DNA of 64,000 bases. It comes from Lentilactobacillus sp. SPB1-3 (lineage in GTDB: Bacteria > Bacillota > Bacilli > Lactobacillales > Lactobacillaceae). The DNA lies in contig NZ_CP168151.1 in NCBI RefSeq assembly GCF_026913205.2, positions 1,674,001 through 1,738,000 on the forward strand, given 5' to 3'. The translations under genes and the position numbers were made by a program. Of this stretch, positions 1 through 10,560 are shown one piece after another. Each line of letters starts with the position of its first letter. Positions within the stretch are counted from its first letter, which is position 1. The notes under the pieces are model-generated. The model did not search any database. It saw only the letters and a program-made list of their open reading frames with translations, and had not been told where the DNA came from.

Positions 1-65
1 GGTAAAAAGGCAACTGCAAAACACGCAAGTATTAACCAAAAATGTTGAGTTGTACTCCATTCCAT
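1..65 (-). CDS. azlD: AzlD-family branched-chain amino acid exporter subunit, partial
   Basis: The first 65 bases read on the minus strand as an ATG start followed by MEWSTTQHFWLILACFAVAF, a hydrophobic first helix typical of AzlD. The reading frame leaves the window at base 1, so only the N-terminus is visible. An AGGAG ribosome binding site overlaps the stop codon of the upstream azlC gene. AzlD proteins are small membrane partners of AzlC. The assignment rests mainly on that gene order; the visible peptide alone is too short to prove it. Confidence 0.7.
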   Translation of the reverse strand, partial: MEWSTTQHFWLILACFAVAFL

Positions 66-76
66 AACTCTGACTC

Positions 77-856
77 CTAATCCTTAACGTCCTCAGGTGA
101 TCCTGCTGGATTCTTCATCGATCGAAGAATCTTACTTCTGGGATGATTTTTTCTGATTGTTGCTTCCAGAGCAAAACCGATGAAAGATGCAATCAATGTT
201 GAAATCACTAATCCAAGAGTTGTTTTAGTGATAGCCATACAAATTGCTGCCAAAATTCCTGAAATAATACAGATGAAAATGATTAAGCCGTTCTTTAACT
301 GCATCACAATCATATACAAGAATAAAGCTGTTAATGCAAAATGCACCACAGTCAAATTGATGGTAATTGCACTACCAATGATACTCCCAATAACGTTGCT
401 GACAGTCCAAAACGCCAGTGTGTAATGCTCAACATTTAAAGCATCACGTGGCGTGAAGTTCTTATCAGTTGAAAACTTTAAGTAATTGATTGCGTAGTTC
501 TCGTCGTTCATCGATGCCGCAAATATGGTCGTAAACCCTAGCGACTTTCCATGAAGATACTTCGATAAACTAGATCCCAGCAATGCATATCGCAATTCTA
601 GGAAAAACAACATCAAGACAACCGAATACATAGGTGCATTCGTTGCCAATAGCGAAGCAATCAAAAATTGCGCTCCTCCTGAAAATACCAATACTGATAC
701 AAGAGCAGTCATATAAATATTAAACCCGGACGCGTGAAGTAAAATACCACACGCTAATCCGATGGGTATGTAACTTAAATCAACTGGTAATGAAACATTT
801 AGTATCCGTCGCCAATAGGGCAACTGTTCATCAGATCTAGCCATATTCTTAGCCAA
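77..856 (-). CDS. azlC: AzlC-family branched-chain amino acid permease/exporter
   Basis: This 259-residue protein has several hydrophobic helices and the AzlC signature region around residues 30-70 (LPVDLSYIPIGLACGILL, then SGGAQFLIASLL). AzlC with AzlD exports branched-chain amino acids or analogues such as azaleucine across the membrane. The likely start is a TTG at 856, seven bases after GGAGG; an in-frame ATG at 844 is further from this site. The azlD start follows the stop codon by 11 bases, so the two are co-transcribed. It lies 114 bases after dacA and could have its own promoter. Family assignment is firm, substrate is inferred. Confidence 0.88.
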   Translation of the reverse strand: MAKNMARSDEQLPYWRRILNVSLPVDLSYIPIGLACGILLHASGFNIYMTALVSVLVFSGGAQFLIASLLATNAPMYSVVLMLFFLELRYALLGSSLSKYLHGKSLGFTTIFAASMNDENYAINYLKFSTDKNFTPRDALNVEHYTLAFWTVSNVIGSIIGSAITINLTVVHFALTALFLYMIVMQLKNGLIIFICIISGILAAICMAITKTTLGLVISTLIASFIGFALEATIRKNHPRSKILRSMKNPAGSPEDVKD

Positions 857-969
857 TAGGATTCCTCCAATAAAAAATTGAAAATAGAGTCAACGTTAAA
901 AAAATGAATCCAACTTACATTATATTGGAAAATTAAGAAATAATAAACCTCTTATCCAGAATTTGCACT

Positions 970-2238
970 TTAAAACAAGTTTGCAACCGCTCTAAACATT
1001 TGTACAAACACATTTGCTTTATCAACTTTTTTCGTTGGTGCTAAGGCAATTGTAGCAGTTTTAGGGCTTAAGTATGTGATTTTTCTTCCATTTATCAATA
1101 AATTTACTTTGGCAACCGCTGAGTTAACCGTAATTGGCGCTGAAAGTTGCTTATCTTTTTTCACAAACTTTCCCGTGACTTTAACTGATTGCTTGGGTAC
1201 CCAAATCCATCGAGAATGCAACGTTCCAACTTTAACAGTTTGATCCTTAGCGTTTTTAACAAACACTGTTTTGGCATTGGCAATGGTAGCCTTGCTACTT
1301 AGTTTCATTGGTCTATTATTAGCCACAACCTCACGCAACAATTTCGCAGTTTGAATAAACCTTGCTGGATCTGTTGGTGAAGTGTTTCTGGCATGTAAGA
1401 TGACAGTTACGATTCGGCGATGCCGATTAGTAGCAGAACTAACAAATGAAGCCCCTGCCTTATCTGATGTCCCAGTTTTAAGACCAGTAACCTTAATACT
1501 TGGAGATACTTTATCATTTCCGAGCAACTCATTGTGGCCCTCATACTGGGCACCAGCAAATGTATAACTAGTTTGCGAAGTAATCTTAGTTACGCTGGGA
1601 AACGTCTTCAATAATTTAGCAGCAATCTGACCTACACTTTGTGCCGACATCATGTTTTCGGCATTCGGTGAAACATTTTTTAATTCCAAATCACCCATCA
1701 GTTTATTAGGCAAACCAGCCGCATTGTAGAACTTGGCATCATTGATACCCATTGATCTAGCAGTATCTTGCATCACTTGATTAAATTGTTCTGGTGAGCC
1801 TGCAACAGCATTTCCTAACGTGATTGCTGCGGCGTTTGCTGATGAAATCAGGGCTGCTTTCACTAATTCTTTAACCGTATATGAATTACCAGCAACTAAA
1901 GGTACGTTGGTTAATTCTGCTCCAGTACTGAGTTTAGCCAACTTGGAATCGATTTTAACTCGAGTATTCCAACTCAATTTATGCTCAGCAATTCGCTGAT
2001 GAACAATATAAACTGTCATCAATTTAGAAATGGAAGCAATGGCTAATGGTTGCTTGTCATTCTTAGCATATAAAATCTGACCTGTGTCAGCGTCAACAGC
2101 CAAAGCCGCCTTCGCTTGAATCGGTGACTTTGGGTCAATTGCTTGGCCGTTCGCCTGAACCATCCCTGGTATCAAGCCAATAAAAAAGATGGTCGCAATA
2201 ACTGTTACCATCGATTTTAACGTTAATTTTTTATTCAT
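970..2238 (-). CDS. dacA: D-alanyl-D-alanine carboxypeptidase, PBP5/DacA type
   Basis: The 422-residue protein has a signal peptide (residues 1-29, cut near VQA-NG) and a peptidase S11 domain. The three active-site motifs are visible: SxxK as SISK near residue 68, SxN as SAN near residue 133, and KTG near residue 236. After the catalytic domain comes a beta-rich PBP5-type C-terminal domain. The last residues (VFVQMFRAVANLF) form an amphipathic helix expected to hold the protein on the outer membrane face. The enzyme trims the terminal D-Ala from peptidoglycan stem peptides. It starts 13 bases after the histidine kinase gene and is the third gene of that operon, which suggests control of wall cross-linking by the two-component system. 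Confidence 0.95.
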   Translation of the reverse strand: MNKKLTLKSMVTVIATIFFIGLIPGMVQANGQAIDPKSPIQAKAALAVDADTGQILYAKNDKQPLAIASISKLMTVYIVHQRIAEHKLSWNTRVKIDSKLAKLSTGAELTNVPLVAGNSYTVKELVKAALISSANAAAITLGNAVAGSPEQFNQVMQDTARSMGINDAKFYNAAGLPNKLMGDLELKNVSPNAENMMSAQSVGQIAAKLLKTFPSVTKITSQTSYTFAGAQYEGHNELLGNDKVSPSIKVTGLKTGTSDKAGASFVSSATNRHRRIVTVILHARNTSPTDPARFIQTAKLLREVVANNRPMKLSSKATIANAKTVFVKNAKDQTVKVGTLHSRWIWVPKQSVKVTGKFVKKDKQLSAPITVNSAVAKVNLLINGRKITYLSPKTATIALAPTKKVDKANVFVQMFRAVANLF

Positions 2239-2251
2239 TATTACTCCTTAA

Positions 2252-3415
2252 CTACGAAAGCATTTTAGGTTTATCATACTTTAATTTTTCACCTGGCTTA
2301 ATTGGCAAATGAATTGAAAAGATCGTAAATTCATCATCTGATGTGACATCAATATATCCACCATGTAGGTCAACAATGCTTTGAGCAATCGCCAATCCCA
2401 ATCCTGAACCACCAGTGTCTTTGTTTCTAGATTCTTCAACTCGATAGAATCTTTCAAAAATTTGATTCAACGCTTTTGCTGGGATCTTAGGACCATCGTT
2501 TAAAACATCAATTTTAGCCTCTTTATCTGATACAAACTTCGCCCTTAAATAAATGTTTTTACCGCCAACACCGTATTTAATAGCATTGGAAATCAAATTA
2601 TTAAAGACCCGCCCTAACTTCTCAGCATCAGCATCTATAAACATCGATTCCTGTGGATCATCTGTGGAAATCTTCAATCCATGTTTTCCAGCATCTAATT
2701 CAAATGCTGCCACCAACTGTTCCATCATCTGCGTCAAATCGATCCGAGTATAAGATAACTTAGTATCGGCCTGCCGAACTTTGGTGTACTCAAATAGATT
2801 ATCAACCAACGACTTCATTTGTTTAGCCTTTAAATACGCAATTTCAGTGTACTTAAACACATCATCAGTGTTGCGGTACTGTTTATCTTGAATCAGTCCC
2901 AAGTACCCTAGAATCGACGTTAACGGCGTTCGTAAGTCATGACTAACGTTGGTTATCAAATCATCCTTAGACTTTTCAATAGCCCGTTCATCATTCAGTG
3001 ACTCAATGACACTATCAACTAGCGCGTTGACACTATCAACCACGGACTGCGTATTTCCTGATAAATGAAAATTAATTCGGTGATCTAAATGACCATTTGC
3101 AATATAATGCAATTCCGAAATAATGTGACGCAATTCCATTTGATGGTATCGACGAATCAAACGCCAATAGACAACCGCCGCATCAAAAACCAGCATTAGG
3201 ATAATGAAGATATTTTCCCAACTCCAAATTCGATAATGCGCAGGGCCAATCAAAATCGATCGCTTAATAATAAAGATTCCGTCTCTCAGACCTGGATTAG
3301 CTTCAATTGATTGGTTAATCACGATGATAATTGACAGGTTCAGTAACATTAGCAGGATGACCGTGGTAATTCCTTCGACGATCAATTCAGTTTTTTCACG
3401 AGCAGTCAATTTCAT
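2252..3415 (-). CDS. Sensor histidine kinase, VanS/PhoR-like
   Basis: This is a 387-residue membrane histidine kinase. Two transmembrane segments (about residues 12-34 and 67-85) flank a short extracytoplasmic loop. A HAMP-like linker follows, then the dimerisation and phospho-acceptor helix with H-box NVSHDLRTPLTS near residue 158. The ATPase domain has an N-box (NNLISNAIKYG) and a G-box (GGSGLGLAIAQ). The kinase would phosphorylate the response regulator encoded just upstream. The dacA gene follows after 13 bases, so the signal probably concerns the cell wall. The small outer loop gives no clue to the ligand. Confidence 0.93.
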   Translation of the reverse strand: MKLTAREKTELIVEGITTVILLMLLNLSIIIVINQSIEANPGLRDGIFIIKRSILIGPAHYRIWSWENIFIILMLVFDAAVVYWRLIRRYHQMELRHIISELHYIANGHLDHRINFHLSGNTQSVVDSVNALVDSVIESLNDERAIEKSKDDLITNVSHDLRTPLTSILGYLGLIQDKQYRNTDDVFKYTEIAYLKAKQMKSLVDNLFEYTKVRQADTKLSYTRIDLTQMMEQLVAAFELDAGKHGLKISTDDPQESMFIDADAEKLGRVFNNLISNAIKYGVGGKNIYLRAKFVSDKEAKIDVLNDGPKIPAKALNQIFERFYRVEESRNKDTGGSGLGLAIAQSIVDLHGGYIDVTSDDEFTIFSIHLPIKPGEKLKYDKPKMLS

Positions 3416-3430
3416 GACAGTTCCTCCCGG

Positions 3431-4120
3431 CTAATGGGCTTCAACTTTATAACCGACACCCCAAACAGTTTGAATAACCTTCTCACCGTTAGTAGCTTCT
3501 TCGATTTTATCCCGCAAATGACTCACGTGGACCATAACAGTCTTAGCCGAAACGATACTTTCTTGACGCCATACTCGTTCAAAAATTTCGTCAGCTGAAA
3601 AGACCCGGTTAGGATGACTAGCCAACAAGTATAAGATTCCGAACTCTAAGGCAGTTAACTGGATTGGTTCCCCAGTAATTGTCTTAACTTCGTGAGAATC
3701 CTTGTTGATAGTTAAAGGTCCGATGTCCAAAATATCTGGCGTATCATCAGTGACATGCTCTTCAGCTCTTCTAAGTAATGACTTAACTCTAGCCATCACT
3801 TCAAGAGGATTAAATGGCTTAGTAACATAATCATCCGCACCACTGATCAATCCTTGAATCTTATCCATATCTTCAGTCTTAGCTGACAAGATAATGATTG
3901 GAATCTGTGAATCTTTTCTAACTTCCTTAACGACTTCGATACCACTCATCCCCGGCATCATAACATCTAAAATCATTAAACCAATGTCAGATTCAGTCCT
4001 TAATCTAGTTAAAGCTTCTTCACCACTATTTGCGGATACTGGTTCATATCCTTCATTTCTAATATAGATTTCAAGCAATTGAGCGATTTCTTTGTCATCA
4101 TCAACAACTAAAATTTTCAT
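3431..4120 (-). CDS. Response regulator, OmpR/VanR family
   Basis: The protein has an N-terminal receiver domain (acidic pair in VVDDD, phospho-acceptor Asp in MILDVMMPG, Lys in TKPF) and a C-terminal OmpR-type winged helix (about residues 130-229). The start is placed at the ATG at 4120 because an AGAGGT ribosome binding site lies just before it; the in-frame ATG at 4135 has no such site. The histidine kinase gene follows after 15 bases. Together with dacA this makes a compact operon in which the regulator probably controls wall-modification genes and perhaps its own operon. Targets are not visible from sequence. Confidence 0.93.
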   Translation of the reverse strand: MKILVVDDDKEIAQLLEIYIRNEGYEPVSANSGEEALTRLRTESDIGLMILDVMMPGMSGIEVVKEVRKDSQIPIIILSAKTEDMDKIQGLISGADDYVTKPFNPLEVMARVKSLLRRAEEHVTDDTPDILDIGPLTINKDSHEVKTITGEPIQLTALEFGILYLLASHPNRVFSADEIFERVWRQESIVSAKTVMVHVSHLRDKIEEATNGEKVIQTVWGVGYKVEAH

Positions 4121-4227
4121 GTTTTTACCTCTCATTTGAGTTTAAACTCATATTCATGACGCTAATAACCATAGTTTACACTATTTAGAATAAGCAACAA
4201 TGTTTATTCTAACAAGTAAAGGTAAAT

Positions 4228-5412
4228 TTAAACAGGCAGTCGATCTTGTGTCAACATCTCTTGTATTATTTTGGCCACAGTTATCGTCAAATTCTCCTGG
4301 GCATTTGCTTTCGGATCACCTAATTCCGGGCTTACTTGAATTTCCTCAATCTGATTAAATCCTTGTTCATACAAGCCCTCAATACCTTCACCAACCCGAC
4401 CGCCGATCCCTAAGATATAACTAGTGGATGCTTTTAACCGTGCTTGTTGAGCGACGATACTTGGTGCCTTACCGTATTGAGTTTGGGAGTCAATAGAGCC
4501 TTCACCAGTAATCACTAGATCGGCATCTTGTACGGCATCCTCAAATGACATTTCTGACAATATCAACTGAATGCCAGAAGTTAATCTTGCATGCAAACCA
4601 GCAACCAGCCCTGCGCCTAATCCGCCAGCTGCACCCGCACCGGAAACATCATTGATCTCGATTCCCAAATCCTTACGGATGACGGCACTATAATTGACCA
4701 GCGCTTGATCTAGTCGTGCGACCATCGTGTCATCAGCTCCCTTTTGTGGGCCAAAAACAACTGAAGCCCCTTCTGGACCAGTCAATGGGTTGGTTACATC
4801 TGTTGCTCCGACAATCTCCACATGCTCGAATCTTTGATCAATGTCACTGACATCAATCTTAGCTAATTGGGCTAATCCTAATCCACCCCTTGGGATTGGT
4901 TGTTGGTTACTATCCAATAATTTAACTCCCACCGCAGTTAACAGACCGGCACCACCATCATTAGTAGCACTACCGCCAAGTCCGATGATAATTTTAGTCA
5001 CTCTATGATTCAAAGCATCAAGAATCAATTGACCGGTGCCATAAGTATCGGCCACACCGACTTGTGGATGCTGAAAATCAATGAACTCAAAACCACTAGC
5101 AGCCGCCATTTCGATCACAGCTGTTTGACCATTATCAATTAGACCATAGCTTGCAGAGACTATCTCGCCAAATGGATTCTCAACTTGAGCAGCCACTCTA
5201 CGACCGTTTTTAGCTCTAATCAATGTGGCGACAGTCCCTTCTCCACCATCAGCCAGTGATAGTAAGCAATAGTCTGCATTGGAAAGGACTTGCTCACACC
5301 CTGCCTTAATCGCTTGTGCAGCTTCTTCAGCAGTTAAATACCCCTTGTAAGAATCTGGAGCAATCACAATTTTTAATGAATTTTTGTCTCGCTTAGCAGT
5401 GTCTTGATCCAT
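4228..5412 (-). CDS. glxK: Glycerate kinase, GlxK/GarK family
   Basis: The protein begins with the family motif IVIAPDSYKGYLTAEEAAQA and carries the glycine-rich segments GLGGSATNDGGAG, SGAGAAGGLGAG and VITGEGSID of glycerate kinase type 1. It phosphorylates glycerate, feeding glycolysis from glycerate or serine breakdown. The start is set at the ATG at 5412, six bases after GGAG; a TTG at 5424 would overlap that site. The gene stands alone between the response regulator and guaB. About 394 residues is slightly longer than the usual 375-385, owing to a polar N-terminal stretch. Confidence 0.93.
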   Translation of the reverse strand: MDQDTAKRDKNSLKIVIAPDSYKGYLTAEEAAQAIKAGCEQVLSNADYCLLSLADGGEGTVATLIRAKNGRRVAAQVENPFGEIVSASYGLIDNGQTAVIEMAAASGFEFIDFQHPQVGVADTYGTGQLILDALNHRVTKIIIGLGGSATNDGGAGLLTAVGVKLLDSNQQPIPRGGLGLAQLAKIDVSDIDQRFEHVEIVGATDVTNPLTGPEGASVVFGPQKGADDTMVARLDQALVNYSAVIRKDLGIEINDVSGAGAAGGLGAGLVAGLHARLTSGIQLILSEMSFEDAVQDADLVITGEGSIDSQTQYGKAPSIVAQQARLKASTSYILGIGGRVGEGIEGLYEQGFNQIEEIQVSPELGDPKANAQENLTITVAKIIQEMLTQDRLPV

Positions 5413-5486
5413 GATCTTCTCCAATCAACACGATTTAAAGTTAACTATTCTTCTATAATTATAAACACTCTTTTTATAAAACAAAA

Positions 5487-5526
5487 ATGGGTCCAATAAG
5501 CATCTGATCGATACTCACTAGTCCCA
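5487..5526 (-). terminator. Probable terminator after guaB
   Basis: On the minus strand an imperfect stem with ATGGG and CCCAT at its ends is followed by TTTTTGTTTT. It lies just after the guaB stop codon. Internal mismatches make it a moderate call. Confidence 0.55.
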
Positions 5527-5545
5527 TAGTTTATTAATGGTTAGT

Positions 5546-6685
<1,140 letters not shown>

Positions 6686-6780
6686 TTAATTCGCTCCTTT
6701 AAAAATATAATTGTTTAAAAATATACCACCCTCAACCAGCCACAACAAGGACAATTCAAGAATTCTAATTGTTATCTAAT

Positions 6781-6823
6781 AAAAAAGCATCCCAACGATA
6801 ATTAATCGTCAGGACACCTTTAC
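6781..6823 (-). terminator. Probable terminator after the rsmG-ychF operon
   Basis: An imperfect stem with a central ACGAT/ATCGT pair on the minus strand is followed by CTTTTTTATT. It lies just past the DUF1129 gene and before guaB. Confidence 0.55.
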
Positions 6824-6839
6824 AAGAGCAATTTAATTT

Positions 6840-7547
6840 TTAGAACAAACCACCAGTAATGTTAAAGCGACGTTTTACATAAACACTACCACCGATTGAG
6901 ATTACTCCAAGAGCAATATATACATATGAATTAAGAATTGGGTTGATAGCATGTGGAATCAATCCGGCAACGAAGAAGACTGCCATCCATAATACAAAGA
7001 ATGCGGCAATGAAAATAATTCTGATTGGTAATGAGTATTTATGTTTAACACCTGGGGCAATCAAAACGGTCATCAATGGAATTCCTAATCCAGCAATAAT
7101 TGAACTTAAGATAATTCCGCTGATTCCCATCGTAGTGGCTTGAGCACTCTTAGAGAAGAGCGCAGTTACACCATACAATAAAGTAAAGATGGTAAAGAAT
7201 AATAGTGTGTTATATCCAGCATTTGGCCAGTAATCCGTAATTGGGTCAGCAGCTTTCTTAGGTGGATTAACCACACTATCAATCTTTTGGTCAACAGTTC
7301 CCCAAAGGTTACGGGCAGTCTTACCACTCTTTTGACCAGTAAGTAAATCCTGAACCATTTGATTGATCAATTCAGTCTTTTGTTCATCTTTTAGCTTAGT
7401 GTTTCCAAGTGCTTGGCTAAATTTGAACATGTACTCTGCATTCCGCTTGGTAAGTCCAATATTATCAAACTGAGAATGGACGTGTTCAGCAGTCCGGTTA
7501 CGGTCTTGTTGAACGTGTGCATTTCGCTTTTCAGTATTTTCAGTCAA
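6840..7547 (-). CDS. DUF1129-family membrane protein
   Basis: The 235-residue protein has a charged N-terminal cytoplasmic part (residues 1-105) and then five or so membrane helices. It resembles the DUF1129 family found next to ychF in lactobacilli. Function is unknown. The start is TTG at 7547, placed by AGGAG nine bases upstream. It is the last gene of the rsmG-soj-spo0J-DUF951-ychF operon, 26 bases after ychF. Confidence 0.75.
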   Translation of the reverse strand: MTENTEKRNAHVQQDRNRTAEHVHSQFDNIGLTKRNAEYMFKFSQALGNTKLKDEQKTELINQMVQDLLTGQKSGKTARNLWGTVDQKIDSVVNPPKKAADPITDYWPNAGYNTLLFFTIFTLLYGVTALFSKSAQATTMGISGIILSSIIAGLGIPLMTVLIAPGVKHKYSLPIRIIFIAAFFVLWMAVFFVAGLIPHAINPILNSYVYIALGVISIGGSVYVKRRFNITGGLF

Positions 7548-7573
7548 TTAAATTCGCTCCTTAAAATCAATTA

Positions 7574-8674
7574 TTAAACGTTGAATCTAAATTCAACAAT
7601 GTCACCGTCTTGCATAACGTAGTCTTTACCTTCAAGACGGAGTCTACCAGCTTCCTTAACGGCAGCTTGAGTCTCATATTTATCCAAATCATCAAATGCC
7701 ATAACTTCGGCACGGATAAATCCTCGTTCAAAGTCAGAATGGATAATTCCGGCAGCTTGTGGTGCTTTAGTACCAGACTTGAATGTCCAAGCCTTAGTTT
7801 CTTTACCACCAGCAGTGAAGAATGTTTCCAATCCTAATAATTTGTAAGATGCGCGGATCAATCTGTTCAATCCAGGTTCTTCAACACCTTCAGCAGCCAA
7901 GAAATCTGCTTTATCGGCATCGTCTAATTCAGCGATTTCTTCTTCAGCTTCGGCAGCAACAGCAATTGCTTCTGCACCTTCTGAAGCAGCGAAGTCTTTG
8001 ATCAACTTAAAGTACTTAGAATTTTCAGGGTCAGCCATGTCATCTTCGGCAATGTTAGCCACGTAGAGAATTGGTTTTGATGTTAATAAGAATAATCCCT
8101 TAACGATTTTTTCTTCATCTTCATCAAATTCAATGGTTCGAACTGACTTACCGGCTTCAAGAACTGGTTTGATTTTTTCTAGAACTGCTAATTCAGCCTT
8201 AGCTTCTTTATCAGAACCCTTAGCAGCACGTTGAACTTTAGCCAATCGCTTATCAACGGCGTCCAAATCAGACATCCCTAATTCAAGGTTGATAGTATCA
8301 ATATCATCAATCGGATCAATTTTACCTGAAACGTGAGTGATGTTGTCGTCATCAAATGCCCGTACTACGTGAACAATGGCATCAACTTGGCGAATGTTTT
8401 CCAAGAACTTGTTACCAAGTCCTTCACCTTTACTGGCACCCTTAACAATTCCAGCAATATCAGTAAATTCAAATGTTGTTGGCACCACTTTATCAGCTGG
8501 AATCAATTCTTGAATTCGGTCTAATCGGGCATCGGGAACTTCAACCATTCCCACATTAGGATCGATAGTGGCAAATGGATAGTTTGCCATTTCGGCTCCG
8601 GCTTTCGTAATCGCATTGAATAAGGTTGACTTACCAACGTTTGGTAATCCGACAATTCCTGCAGTTAATGACAT
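7574..8674 (-). CDS. ychF: YchF, ribosome-associated OBG-family ATPase
   Basis: The protein starts with the P-loop GLPNVGKST and continues with the Obg-type switch regions. The G4 position reads NIAE rather than NKxD, as in YchF proteins, which prefer ATP to GTP. A helical insertion (about residues 125-200) and a C-terminal TGS domain (about residues 280-366) complete the 366 residues, the usual length. YchF binds ribosomes and is linked to stress responses and redox sensing. It sits between DUF951 and DUF1129. Confidence 0.97.
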   Translation of the reverse strand: MSLTAGIVGLPNVGKSTLFNAITKAGAEMANYPFATIDPNVGMVEVPDARLDRIQELIPADKVVPTTFEFTDIAGIVKGASKGEGLGNKFLENIRQVDAIVHVVRAFDDDNITHVSGKIDPIDDIDTINLELGMSDLDAVDKRLAKVQRAAKGSDKEAKAELAVLEKIKPVLEAGKSVRTIEFDEDEEKIVKGLFLLTSKPILYVANIAEDDMADPENSKYFKLIKDFAASEGAEAIAVAAEAEEEIAELDDADKADFLAAEGVEEPGLNRLIRASYKLLGLETFFTAGGKETKAWTFKSGTKAPQAAGIIHSDFERGFIRAEVMAFDDLDKYETQAAVKEAGRLRLEGKDYVMQDGDIVEFRFNV

Positions 8675-8699
8675 ATTAGTAAACTCTTCTTTCTAAATT

Positions 8700-8885
8700 T
8701 TAGTCTTCAGCTTTTTCCAAAATCTTTTTAAGCTTCTTATCAAATTCCCGACGAGGAAGCATAACAATGTGCTGACAACCAGTACATTGAATCTTAATAT
8801 CGGCCCCCATCCGGATAATCTCCCAACGATTAGTTCCACATGGATGAGGCTTCTTCATTTCAACAATATCGTGCAATCCGTACAT
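8700..8885 (-). CDS. DUF951-family small protein
   Basis: A small basic protein of about 61 residues with the DUF951 signature: VEMKKPHPCGTNRWEI, then a second Cys pair in CTGCQH. The paired cysteines suggest a metal-binding fold. The start is set at the ATG at 8885 because AAAGG lies about nine bases before it; an in-frame ATG at 8894 overlaps that site. The family is conserved in Firmicutes between spo0J and ychF, as here. Function is not known. Confidence 0.88.
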   Translation of the reverse strand: MYGLHDIVEMKKPHPCGTNRWEIIRMGADIKIQCTGCQHIVMLPRREFDKKLKKILEKAED

Positions 8886-8906
8886 AAGGATCATCCTTTC
8901 ATATCA

Positions 8907-9791
8907 CTAATCTAAATTAACATCCATCATTTCAAGAATTCGATTTAAATCATCTTCTGATGTATAGGCAATCTCAATCTTACCGGCACCCTTTTTTCTC
9001 GGAGCGGCGTTGATAGCCACATTCGTGCCAAATCGATCTTGCAATTGATGCTCAGAAGCTTTAACAAACGGTGATTTACGGACCACCTTTTTCTTCTTCG
9101 CACCTTTTTTACCATTAAGTTTGTCAGCAGCTTGTTCTAATTGACGAACTGTCAAAGATTCACTAACTGCCCGCTTAGCTAACTCAATCATGTCTGGTTT
9201 GCTCTTAACTGACAACAATGTTCGAGCTTGACCCATTGATAACTTCTCGTCATCCAAAAATTCTTTGATAGGTTGAGGTAATCCCAAGATTCGCAAATAA
9301 TTGGCAATGTATGGTCGACTCTTACCAAGACGCTTAGCAACTTGTGCTTGAGTTAAATCAAGTTGAGTCATCAAAGTCTCATAGGCTTGAGCTTCTTCCA
9401 AAGTAGTTAGATCTTCACGTTGCAAGTTCTCTAAAACTGCGATTTCCATCATTTCTTCTTCGTTCACATCACGAACGATTGCAGGAATGGTCTTTTGTTG
9501 AGCAATTTTAGAAGCACGGAGACGTCGTTCACCAGTTAGTAGCTCATACACTTCCTTATCAGGATTAGGTTGTCGAACGATGATTGGTTGAAAGACCCCG
9601 GAGTTTTTAATTGAAACTGCTAGATCTTCCAACGCTTTGGCATCGAATCGATGACGTGGTTGATAAGGATTGGGTTTGATGTTGTTGATGTTAATATCGA
9701 TAACTTTTTCTTTACTTGTATCAACGTTATTATCTTCAAACAACGCTTCAATTCCTTTACCTAACCCACCCGTGATTTTCTTACTTGGCAT
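8907..9791 (-). CDS. spo0J: Chromosome-partitioning protein ParB/Spo0J
   Basis: ParB binds parS sites and loads condensin near the origin. The N-terminal CTPase domain carries GERRLRAS; the central helix-turn-helix (about residues 145-195) includes QAQVAKRLGKSRPYIANYL; a Lys-rich linker and a C-terminal dimerisation domain follow. At about 294 residues it is of normal length. The start is ambiguous: ATG at 9791 lies 12 bases after GGAGG, and TTG at 9800 lies only three bases after it. Either overlaps the end of soj, so the genes are translationally coupled. Confidence 0.95.
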   Translation of the reverse strand: MPSKKITGGLGKGIEALFEDNNVDTSKEKVIDININNIKPNPYQPRHRFDAKALEDLAVSIKNSGVFQPIIVRQPNPDKEVYELLTGERRLRASKIAQQKTIPAIVRDVNEEEMMEIAVLENLQREDLTTLEEAQAYETLMTQLDLTQAQVAKRLGKSRPYIANYLRILGLPQPIKEFLDDEKLSMGQARTLLSVKSKPDMIELAKRAVSESLTVRQLEQAADKLNGKKGAKKKKVVRKSPFVKASEHQLQDRFGTNVAINAAPRKKGAGKIEIAYTSEDDLNRILEMMDVNLD

Positions 9792-10548
9792 GACGAGCAA
9801 GCACCTCCTCTACTAACTGCATATACGTTTGTGCTCCTTTTGACTTAGCATCGTAGTCAATGATTGGCAATCCGTAGCTAGGTGCTTCAGATAACCGGAT
9901 GTTTCTCGGAATAACTGTCTCATATACTTCATCTTCGAAGTATTTTTGAACTTCATTCTTTACTTGAACTCCTAAGTTGGTTCTGGAATCATACATGGTC
10001 AATAATACACCCTCAATTTTTAGATCCTTATTGAAGTGCTTCTTAACCAATTCGACTGTGTTTAATAACTGACTTAACCCTTCCAAAGCATAGTACTCAC
10101 TTTGAACTGGAATCAAGATCGAGTCACTCGCAGTAAATGCATTGATTGTGATCAATCCTAACGAAGGTGGACAATCAATCAAGACAAAATCATATTCAGA
10201 CTTAACCTGGTTAAGGGCTTCTCGTAAACGAGTTTCCCGCGCCATTTGTGGTGTCAATTCAATTTCGGCACCCGATAATTGAATGGTGGCAGGCACAATA
10301 TCTAGTCCCTCACGCTGAGTTTGAAGAATTGTTTCTTTCATTGGCACTTCATTGATCAAGACATCATAGACATCCTTTTCAATATCCGGCTTAGAAATAC
10401 CTACTCCACTAGTAGCATTGCCTTGAGCATCAGCATCGATGATCAAGACCTTTTTACCTGCGGCTGCTAATCCAGCTCCCAAGTTAACAGCAGTAGTTGT
10501 CTTACCAACTCCACCCTTTTGATTCGCAAGCGCAATTACAATCGTCAT
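9781..10548 (-). CDS. soj: Chromosome-partitioning ATPase ParA/Soj
   Basis: The 255-residue protein has the deviant Walker A motif KGGVGKTT at residues 10-18 and the Walker B region FVLIDCPPSLG. It acts with Spo0J in chromosome segregation and in control of replication initiation. It starts 12 bases after rsmG and overlaps the start of spo0J. The order rsmG-soj-spo0J is typical of the origin region of Firmicutes, although mnmE and mnmG are not adjacent here. Confidence 0.97.
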   Translation of the reverse strand: MTIVIALANQKGGVGKTTTAVNLGAGLAAAGKKVLIIDADAQGNATSGVGISKPDIEKDVYDVLINEVPMKETILQTQREGLDIVPATIQLSGAEIELTPQMARETRLREALNQVKSEYDFVLIDCPPSLGLITINAFTASDSILIPVQSEYYALEGLSQLLNTVELVKKHFNKDLKIEGVLLTMYDSRTNLGVQVKNEVQKYFEDEVYETVIPRNIRLSEAPSYGLPIIDYDAKSKGAQTYMQLVEEVLARHAK

Positions 10549-10560
10549 TCCAAATTCCTC

